Source of the DNA: Limnochordia bacterium
GTDB lineage: Bacteria; Bacillota; Limnochordia; DUMW01
NCBI GenBank assembly: GCA_023230925.1
Contig: JALNWK010000049.1
Coordinates: forward strand, 1-21,097
DNA: 21,097 nt
Direction: 5' to 3'
Shown here: positions 15,179 through 21,097 of the stretch, one piece after another
How positions within the stretch are numbered: position 1 is the first letter of the stretch
How the letters are laid out: the number at the start of each line of letters is the position of its first letter
Notes under the pieces: model-generated
What the model saw: the letters and a program-made list of their open reading frames with translations, nothing else
The model's database searches: none
What the model was told of the DNA's origin: nothing
Made by a program: the position numbers and the translations under genes

Positions 15179-17173
15179 TTACTGCCTATTGAAAACCGTT
15201 CCTAACCGATACTCATTCCAGACATTCTCGAACCAGAAATCATCCTGGGGTATGGGCCTTACCGGTACCCATTCCACATGGAATCTCTCTCCGTCGAACC
15301 TTAGCTGCTGGATCTGCCCCCGCAGCCTTTGATCTTCACCGACGGCTCTCCAGCTCCCAAGCTGAGGCAAGAGTTCCTCTCCATCTCCAGCGAGTACCAA
15401 ATAGGAACCCCGACTACCGCCACCCCTTTGCAGGTAGGCGTCAATTCCGGTCAGGACCGCTAAGTGCATCAGACAGAGTTGCCGGTCCTGGAAGAACTCT
15501 ACCAGTTCCCCACGACCCGCTAAGCGTATATCCCCTTGTTTAAACCGCTGCCACTGTCCTTTGGCATCCATTAGTGCTTGCTCCACATCCTCCCGTCGCC
15601 TGATGTGGGCGGCGCATTTACTCATGCGCTCTTGCATCCTTTGACGCTCCATAGTCCTTGGACTAGCTTTCCTTATTGCCAACACCCTATTTGCTAGCTC
15701 CCACTTGCTCTGGATCTGGTCAAGTACACTTTGGCAGAACTCGTCATACCCCAGGGAGGAAGTTGCATAGCTATGAGCGATATACTGGGCCGCCCGATAT
15801 CCCCCCACCTGTCCTGAATTTAGCGCCGCGCCTCCGGGCCGATACACCCCATGGCTCCCATTGGCCTCACCAATAGGAAAAAGATGCTCTAGCTCAGATT
15901 CCCAAAAGATATCTGCGGCCAAACCTCCGTTATGGTGCTGGGCACACACGGCAATTTCCAAGGGTTCTTTGGTCAAATCAATTCCATGTTCCTCATACAG
16001 GTCTACGGCCTTAGGATTCATATGCAGTAAGCGATCAATGGGTTGGCCGAATAGGGCCTTGGAGTTACTCAGATAATTGAAGGCCTCCGGTTCCAGGTTA
16101 CCAAAGGCAAATTCCTCAAGGACCCCCCCACCACTGGGATTATGGCGAAAATCTAAAAACACCCTTCTGCCCCGCTGTACCGTCTCAATATAAACAAGAA
16201 GATCAATTAAGGAAGAACCATAGTTAGCGATTTTTCGTGGATCAAAGGGCCATTGGTAACCTTTGAGAAAAATGGCACTGGCCAGTTTACCTAACGAGGG
16301 AAAGTATTCGTTTAGAAACTGCCGCTTATCTTGGCCCCTTTGGTCCGTACTGATGTATCGGGGAATCACCTGCTGGTAGGTCCCGGACACATTCCACCGG
16401 AATTTGGTGGAGGCAAGTCCATACTGCCATTCGGTGACATTTGCCAAGGGAGCACCCACCTCCACCGCAATACCACTGCTGCCGAGATGACCCTCGGGGT
16501 ATACTGAGGTGGCGTAAAGTCCACCGACGCCACCGGTACCAAGTACCAGATTCTCGCAGCAAAACGCGGTGAAACCGTAATTATCATCTTCCAGTCTGGT
16601 CTTGTCAATACCAAGGGCCCCGACCACCCGTTTTTGCTCTTTGCAAGTCAACAGGGCAATGATCTCATGTTTATCTAAGATGGGAATGTGTCTTTGCTCT
16701 ACTTGTTGCAACAGACTCATCACCATCATCCGAGAGGTCCAAGGCCCCGCAGAGGTAGCCCGCATGCGTGGGTCATGATCTGTTTTGTACCCTACATACC
16801 CCCCTAGATGATTATGGGGAAAAGGAACACCTATCTGCACCAGATGATAAAACTCCTGGGCCGATAATGTAGCCTCCACCAACGCAATATCCCCATGCAT
16901 GCAACCGCCAGCAAAAAGGGTGCGGGCCATTTCGTAGGCAGAGTCAGGCTCATCACCAAACAGGGAAAGCTTGTAATAGGTCTGTTTATCCGAACCGGAG
17001 TTGTGTGATGTGCCACCGCCCAACCTTTCGGTAGCAATAATAACCTCATGAACTCCAAGATCATGAAGATGCACCGCACAGTTAAGACTGGCAGCACCAC
17101 TTCCCACAATAAGGGTATTACAAAGATGGACCGGGATAGAGATATCCCCAAGGTCTAGCTGTTTGGTGATCAT
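15179..17173 (-). CDS. FAD-dependent oxidoreductase, fumarate-reductase/succinate-dehydrogenase flavoprotein-like
   Basis: The 664-residue protein starts with a dinucleotide-binding fold, TLIVGSGAASLNCAVHLHDLG (GxGxxS at 24-29), and has the second FAD-contact region LVLGTGGVGGLYATSVYPEG (about 209-228) followed by GSSGIAVEVGAPLAN. A conserved C-terminal part contains AQHHNGGLAADIF and FPIGEANGSHGVYRPGGAALN, comparable to the HGANRLGG region of fumarate reductase and succinate dehydrogenase flavoproteins. The last about 180 residues form a C-terminal domain I do not recognise. No signal peptide is seen, so it is probably cytoplasmic. The ATG overlaps the stop of the upstream gene (ATGA) with AAGGGGG nine bases ahead. 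It probably exchanges electrons with the upstream iron-sulfur flavoprotein. The substrate is unknown. Confidence 0.8.
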   Translation of the reverse strand: MITKQLDLGDISIPVHLCNTLIVGSGAASLNCAVHLHDLGVHEVIIATERLGGGTSHNSGSDKQTYYKLSLFGDEPDSAYEMARTLFAGGCMHGDIALVEATLSAQEFYHLVQIGVPFPHNHLGGYVGYKTDHDPRMRATSAGPWTSRMMVMSLLQQVEQRHIPILDKHEIIALLTCKEQKRVVGALGIDKTRLEDDNYGFTAFCCENLVLGTGGVGGLYATSVYPEGHLGSSGIAVEVGAPLANVTEWQYGLASTKFRWNVSGTYQQVIPRYISTDQRGQDKRQFLNEYFPSLGKLASAIFLKGYQWPFDPRKIANYGSSLIDLLVYIETVQRGRRVFLDFRHNPSGGGVLEEFAFGNLEPEAFNYLSNSKALFGQPIDRLLHMNPKAVDLYEEHGIDLTKEPLEIAVCAQHHNGGLAADIFWESELEHLFPIGEANGSHGVYRPGGAALNSGQVGGYRAAQYIAHSYATSSLGYDEFCQSVLDQIQSKWELANRVLAIRKASPRTMERQRMQERMSKCAAHIRRREDVEQALMDAKGQWQRFKQGDIRLAGRGELVEFFQDRQLCLMHLAVLTGIDAYLQRGGGSRGSYLVLAGDGEELLPQLGSWRAVGEDQRLRGQIQQLRFDGERFHVEWVPVRPIPQDDFWFENVWNEYRLGTVFNRQ

Positions 17174-18357
17174 CGTCTTTGCCCCCTTGACATCACCACT
17201 TCCTTCTTCTCATCCACCATGACTATAGCGGTCTTTGGGCAACGGACATAGCACATGCCACATCCATCACAATCATCGTTTACAACATAGCCTGCATCGG
17301 ACTTATCTATTGCAAAGAAGGTACAAACCCGCTGACACGTACCACATCGGGTACACAAGTCTTGATCGATATGGGCTGTAAGCCAATGCCTACGGTCTAC
17401 TTGGTCTGTGCCCTTCAGTTTGGGAATAATTCTTCCTCTTAGTTCGCCAACATTTTGGTAACCCTTACCTAACAGGTGCTTTTCTAGACCTTGGTTCAAT
17501 CTAGCGAAGACCTCATACCCTTGCATGAACACCGCGGTACATACTTGCACCACCGTAGCCCCACATAGTAAATACTTGACTACATCCTTGGCCTCAGCGA
17601 CACCACCACTACCACTAATCTGACACTCTACCCTAGGGTAAATCTGACTGATCCACCGCAGGGGATACTGGATCGCCCAGGGTCCCCCATGGCCAGCATA
17701 GCCCCCATGCAAAACCGGTTCTTCCCTGTCCGCATCAATCTCAAGACCGGTCATCCGGTTAAAGATCACAACGGCATCGGCCCCGTTTTTCTCCACATCT
17801 AAGGCCACATTCATTGGCGATGTGAGCATGGGACTCAGCTTTGCAACTAAAGGTAGCGAAACATTCCGCCGCACCAGGTCAACTATCGCCGCGATCTCTT
17901 CTTCGACGTTTAGCCCACGAAAGGTGACCGAACCATGGGGACATGATACATTAAGTTCTAGGGCATCGGCACCGGCCTCTTCACACATCTTCGCATAACG
18001 AACCCAGCCTTCCTGACTGGTGCAATTAATGCTAGCGATTACTGGTATCTCCAGGGACTCTTTAGCCCTTCGGATCTCTTCCGCATAGCGCTCTACATCC
18101 CACACACTAGCTTGCTCGTAGGAGTAAAAGGACCAGGTCTTGTAACTGCCTAGGTTATGTTCGATAATATGAAAGCGGGGAGTAGGAGCCTGACGACAGA
18201 CTTCCTGTTCAAATAGGCTTTTCATCACCACCGCTCCGGCACCGTGATCCTCACATCGTTTCATGCCATCAACTGTCCCAGTAATATTGGACGATGCAGC
18301 GATTACCGGGCTTTTTAGGTGTAAACCCACATATTCTGTGTGTAGTAGGTTGCTCAT
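17170..18357 (-). CDS. Dihydroorotate dehydrogenase-family protein with two 4Fe-4S clusters (PreA-like)
   Basis: From ATG at 18357 (AGGAG ten bases upstream) the product has 395 residues: a TIM-barrel flavin domain of the dihydroorotate/dihydropyrimidine dehydrogenase type (about 4-320), with VIAASSNITG near the start, VIASINCTSQEGW and ALELNVSCPHG (catalytic Cys region), then a ferredoxin domain with two motifs, CTRCGTCQRVC and CDGCGMCYVRCP (each C-x2-C-x2-C-x3-C). This layout is that of PreA, the iron-sulfur subunit of NAD-dependent dihydropyrimidine dehydrogenase, but the usual partner PreT and pyrimidine-catabolism genes are absent. An upstream in-frame ATG at 18396 would overlap the dehydrogenase gene and has a poorer context. 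Pyrimidine metabolism is therefore not assured; a different substrate is likely. Confidence 0.8.
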   Translation of the reverse strand: MSNLLHTEYVGLHLKSPVIAASSNITGTVDGMKRCEDHGAGAVVMKSLFEQEVCRQAPTPRFHIIEHNLGSYKTWSFYSYEQASVWDVERYAEEIRRAKESLEIPVIASINCTSQEGWVRYAKMCEEAGADALELNVSCPHGSVTFRGLNVEEEIAAIVDLVRRNVSLPLVAKLSPMLTSPMNVALDVEKNGADAVVIFNRMTGLEIDADREEPVLHGGYAGHGGPWAIQYPLRWISQIYPRVECQISGSGGVAEAKDVVKYLLCGATVVQVCTAVFMQGYEVFARLNQGLEKHLLGKGYQNVGELRGRIIPKLKGTDQVDRRHWLTAHIDQDLCTRCGTCQRVCTFFAIDKSDAGYVVNDDCDGCGMCYVRCPKTAIVMVDEKKEVVMSRGQRR

Positions 18358-18376
18358 TCGTTTCACTCTCCTGTTG

Positions 18377-19474
18377 CTATTTAAACTCAAGAACACCTTT
18401 GATCATCTCTTGGTTGGCCATCATTTCCAAGGCTAACCCAGCCTCTTCTAGGGGCATACGGTGGCTAACGAACCCCCGGAAGGCATCGGGGTTGTTGCAT
18501 AGTACCGCTAACGCATGCTGGGTATGCCGGGTATCGCTGACCCATACTCCTTGGATCCTTAGGTTCTTCTTCACGACATCCTCAAAGCAATCCAGCTCCA
18601 TAGTACCAGCTGGTACCCCAAATCCTACGGAAAGATAGGTACCCCCTTGCCGCACGAGCCCGATTCCTTCCACAAAAGCGGGAATGGTTCCCGCTGCCTC
18701 CAAGGCTACATCCACCCCACGGCCATAGGTAGCATCTAGGATAATCTGTCTCCGCTCTTCCACCGATGTTTTCCGCCGATTCAAAACCATGGTTGCGCCC
18801 ATCTGTTCCGCCAATTGCAGTCGAGACTCGGTCCCGCTAATCATGATGATTTGGGAGGCACCGCTTTGCTTGGCAAAGGCCACGGCAAAAAGCCCCAAAG
18901 GTCCGGCTCCTTGGATCAACAAAATATCACCAAATTGGGGTCTGCCCAGTTCAAAGGCATGGGCCACAGTGGCTCCGGAACAGGATGCAGACACCAGCAC
19001 CGCCGGGTCGATCGCCTGCGGATCGACAGAGAAGATATCGGTACCTGGCTCTAGCATAATGTGCTGGGCATAGCAACCAAGTAGGTGGGGACTTTCCGCA
19101 AAGCCCCGGTGGATCCCATATACCCACCGGTCTTGGCATAGTTCAGGGGTACGGGCAATCTGGCAGTAATAGCATCTACCACAGCTAACCCCCCGGTTCC
19201 AAAGAATAAAATCGCCTTCCTTAAGTGGTTTTCCGTTTACATCAACAGCCTCTGTGCTGAGTTTCTCAATATACCCCACACCCTCATGCCCGAGGATCAT
19301 TGGTAATGGCACTCGAGCATCTTCACCATGCCACATGGAAACATCGGAACCGCAGATACCTGCATAGCTCATTCTGACTAGGATCTGGCCTTCGGCCAAT
19401 GCCGGAATCTCCACTTCCCTTAGCACTAGAGGTTGGTTGAATCTCTCCATCACCATTGCTTTCGTCTTTGTCAT
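18377..19474 (-). CDS. Zinc-dependent medium-chain dehydrogenase (alcohol/polyol type)
   Basis: This NAD(P)-dependent dehydrogenase of 365 residues has the MDR signature. The catalytic zinc region is YAGICGSDVSMWHG (Cys41) and GHE (His63, Glu64). The structural zinc site is CGRCYYC with a fourth Cys after nine residues (Cys98, 101, 104, 113). The Rossmann nucleotide-binding loop is GAGPLG (189-194). The sequence is close in style to threonine/sorbitol/xylitol-type dehydrogenases, but the exact substrate cannot be read. The ATG has GGGAGGG six bases upstream. It is the first gene of the operon downstream of a LacI-family regulator, with a 12-bp imperfect palindrome about 20 bases before the start, so sugar- or polyol-dependent control is likely. 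Its stop lies about 20 bases before the next gene. Confidence 0.88.
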   Translation of the reverse strand: MTKTKAMVMERFNQPLVLREVEIPALAEGQILVRMSYAGICGSDVSMWHGEDARVPLPMILGHEGVGYIEKLSTEAVDVNGKPLKEGDFILWNRGVSCGRCYYCQIARTPELCQDRWVYGIHRGFAESPHLLGCYAQHIMLEPGTDIFSVDPQAIDPAVLVSASCSGATVAHAFELGRPQFGDILLIQGAGPLGLFAVAFAKQSGASQIIMISGTESRLQLAEQMGATMVLNRRKTSVEERRQIILDATYGRGVDVALEAAGTIPAFVEGIGLVRQGGTYLSVGFGVPAGTMELDCFEDVVKKNLRIQGVWVSDTRHTQHALAVLCNNPDAFRGFVSHRMPLEEAGLALEMMANQEMIKGVLEFK

Positions 19475-19493
19475 AACGCACCCTCCCGTAATG

Positions 19494-19505
19494 AATATCG
19501 TTATT
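19494..19505. promoter_or_regulatory. Possible LacI-family operator before the dehydrogenase
   Basis: AATAACGATATT on the minus strand is an imperfect palindrome (10 of 12 positions match its reverse complement) with CG at the centre, as is usual for LacI-family operators. It lies between the sequence TTGACC and the ribosome binding site of the dehydrogenase, 19 bases before the ATG, where a repressor would block transcription. It differs from the perfect box before the lacI gene, so it is a weak candidate. Confidence 0.3.
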
Positions 19506-19608
19506 GGTCAATTGCATTGCAGGCGAAGCCTACTGTTGTTTCGCGTCCTGACTCTTAATCAGGGTTCCTTCGCTTGGCTCAACCTAGGGTTTTACCCCCT
19601 TCCAGCCT

Positions 19609-20610
19609 CTACTTGACACTGTCTCGTTTAACAATCTCCACCGGCAGTACAGTAAGCCCCTTAGCAGGAGAACCCTCTGCTAGATCAATGGCCACTTGGG
19701 CTGCCTCGGCTCCCATTTTATATGTCGGCAGACGAATCGTAGTCAAAGCCGGGCTTACCAGCACCGCTGAACGAATGTCGTCGAAACCAATTACTGATAC
19801 CCTATGGGGGACCTCAATTCCCATATCGCGACAAGCCCGCATACAACCAATAGCCATCATATCGTTGGTTGCGTAAAAGGCCTGGGGTAGTCCTTCGCTT
19901 GTGATCATGTCCCTGACTAGAGCATAGGCGCGCTCCTCAAGAAATTCCCCGGCAAGCTCAGCACAAACCTCAAGGTTATGGGTCCCACACCCTTCAAGAA
20001 AGCCAAGAAATCTATCCTGTGCAACAGGAATATCCCCCGGTCCTTTGAGAATCGCCACCTTTTCTATGCCGCGGGACGCTAGATACTCTGCGGCTAGTCT
20101 GCCCCCCTCCCGATTGGCTGCATCAACATAATACATGCCGGGTAGCTGTGGTCCCCGCCTGTTCACCAAAACCAAAGGCACACCCCATTCCTGAAGCGAG
20201 GGAAGAAGGGGGTCCTCTTCCTTGGTTCCCATAACGATGAAAGCATCAGTGCGGCGATCGGTGATCAGGGGTCCCTCCTTTCCCTGAGGTGGAGGGGTAT
20301 AGAGCACTAAATGATACCCCCGGGTTGCGGCCATCTCAGCGATACCACTTACTACCTCAGTAAAATAGGGATTACCGAAATACAGGGAGAGGCCACAAGG
20401 GACAACCAACCCGATGGCCCGGTTCTTGCTTTGCACAAGACCCCGGGCCGCCGCGTTGGGTCGGTACCCCATTTCCTCTAGGATCTTGCGGATATGGGAC
20501 CGGGTCTTCTCCCCCACCCCGGGACTTCCCGTAAGCACCCTAGAGACTGTTGATGGCGCAACACCTGCCCTTTTAGCCACATCTTTAATGGTCACATCGT
20601 TTTTCTTCAC
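19609..20610 (-). CDS. LacI-family transcriptional regulator
   Basis: The 333-residue protein starts at GTG (20610) with GGGGGAG seven bases upstream. The helix-turn-helix VTIKDVAKRAGVAPSTVSRV (about residues 6-25) and the hinge region RPNAAARGL (about 50-58) are classic LacI/PurR features; the hinge Leu intercalates at the central CpG of the operator in the family. The rest is a periplasmic-binding-protein-like sensor domain (about 63-330), with FYATNDMMAIGCMRA and VSVIGFDDI typical of the family. It is probably autoregulated through the perfect palindrome just upstream, and probably controls the downstream dehydrogenase operon. The ligand, likely a sugar or a related small molecule, cannot be identified. 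Confidence 0.95.
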   Translation of the reverse strand: MKKNDVTIKDVAKRAGVAPSTVSRVLTGSPGVGEKTRSHIRKILEEMGYRPNAAARGLVQSKNRAIGLVVPCGLSLYFGNPYFTEVVSGIAEMAATRGYHLVLYTPPPQGKEGPLITDRRTDAFIVMGTKEEDPLLPSLQEWGVPLVLVNRRGPQLPGMYYVDAANREGGRLAAEYLASRGIEKVAILKGPGDIPVAQDRFLGFLEGCGTHNLEVCAELAGEFLEERAYALVRDMITSEGLPQAFYATNDMMAIGCMRACRDMGIEVPHRVSVIGFDDIRSAVLVSPALTTIRLPTYKMGAEAAQVAIDLAEGSPAKGLTVLPVEIVKRDSVK

Positions 20611-20624
20611 CCTATAACTCCCCC

Positions 20625-20640
20625 ACGCAAACGTTTGCGT
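20625..20640. promoter_or_regulatory. Perfect 16-bp LacI/PurR-type operator
   Basis: ACGCAAACGTTTGCGT is a perfect 16-base palindrome with central CG, and is the consensus PurR-type operator. It ends 14 bases before the lacI GTG start, placing it in the lacI promoter or leader. An AT-rich region (GTAATATATTA on the minus strand) about 10 bases upstream could hold the -10 element. Confidence 0.85.
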
Positions 20641-20688
20641 AATCCCTAATATATTACGCTATCCTAAGTACGAATTCCTGCTTTTAGG

Positions 20689-21048
20689 TCAGAAAACTAC
20701 CGGAACCTCCTGTCGCAGGCTCACCATGGGGGGCACCACACTGCAGTCGTAGGCCACAGTGCACACGCCTGCGTCCTTTGCTTGGCGAAGGGCCTGTGCA
20801 AACTTGGGATCCGTGGTGCCATTGGCCCGAAATGATAAGGCATCCTCCCGCTGAATGACAAACAGCACAACACAAAGGTAGCCTTGTTGCGCTAACACAA
20901 TCAGCTCTTCTAGGTGTTTCAGTCCCCGTTGGGTGGGAGCATCGGGAAACATGGCACAACCCTGTTCCACCAAGGCAGCACTTCCGCAACTAAGATGGCA
21001 AAACCAGGTTAAGGAAATAGTGTTTATGCACGTTAGGCACATTATCAT
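20689..21048 (-). pseudogene. sfsA: 5'-truncated sfsA (sugar fermentation stimulation protein)
   Basis: From about 20976 downward the translation is a good match to the C-terminal half of SfsA: ALVEQGCAMFPDAPTQRG, LEELIVLAQQGYLCVVLFVI, QREDALSFRANGTTDPKFAQ and EVPVVF at the end. SfsA is usually about 230 residues, yet only about 95 are recognisable here. Upstream the frame continues to an ATG at 21048 through non-SfsA sequence, and a TAG at about 21057 closes it. The N-terminal domain (about 130 residues) is therefore absent from the window. The usual VKS before the conserved segment is replaced by CGSA. I judge it a decayed gene; a very short expressed product cannot be excluded. SfsA's biochemical role is poorly defined. 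Confidence 0.75.
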
Positions 21049-21097
21049 ATGTATTGGGAACTATCGAAAAAGTTATCAGGCAATTCGCGCGCATTGA

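Noticed and set aside
19547..19563. Inverted repeat CCTGA / TCAGG between lacI and the dehydrogenase gene as a lacI terminator
   Set aside because: The stem is only 5 bp with a 7-base loop and no T-run follows in either direction.
1..21097. CRISPR arrays, tRNA or rRNA genes, insertion sequences
   Set aside because: I saw no regularly spaced direct repeats, no tRNA-like cloverleaf or CCA end, no rRNA sequence, and no transposase or terminal inverted repeats.

Overview
The window reads almost entirely on the minus strand and falls into three parts. Low-to-moderate GC, strong GGAGG-type ribosome binding sites, frequent TTG/GTG starts and a LacI/PurR-type regulator with its palindromic box suggest a Firmicutes-type genome. 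The outer-membrane secretin and complete type II secretion (T2SS) core need an outer membrane, so a diderm Firmicutes lineage (for example Limnochordia-like) is my best guess. That is inference; no rRNA or marker gene is present.

Part 1 (about 1-13,924) is a tightly packed operon for a T2SS / type IV pilus-like machine, read from right to left: gspE (ATPase), gspF (platform), gspG (major pseudopilin), gspI-like, gspJ-like and gspK-like minor pseudopilins, a GspL-like protein (PilM-PilN layout), a single protein that appears to join a GspM/PilO domain to a GspC/PilP domain, and a 2,087-residue secretin. Genes overlap or abut by a few bases, implying translational coupling. The secretin is the standout. 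Before a normal N1-N2-N3-secretin C-terminal half it carries about 18 STN/N0-like modules, eleven of them in a higher-order A-B-C(-C) pattern repeated three times. The start of another exported protein (TTG start, signal peptide) runs off the left edge. No prepilin peptidase, separate GspC or GspM, or GspH is visible.

Part 2 (13,925-15,178) is a gene graveyard upstream of the operon. It holds a short inverted repeat and a hairpin that may regulate gspE, a broken GLUG-repeat (beta-helix surface protein) pseudogene on the minus strand, and a short plus-strand reading frame that seems frameshifted near its 3' end.

Part 3 (15,151-21,097) is a LacI-controlled redox locus, again read from right to left: a 5'-truncated sfsA remnant, a LacI-family regulator preceded by a perfect 16-bp PurR-box-like palindrome, then a probable operon of a zinc alcohol/polyol dehydrogenase, a PreA-like dihydroorotate-dehydrogenase-family protein with two 4Fe-4S clusters, and a fumarate-reductase-like FAD protein, closed by a clear Rho-independent terminator. 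The three enzymes could pass electrons from an alcohol or polyol substrate through flavins and iron-sulfur clusters, but the substrate cannot be read from sequence.
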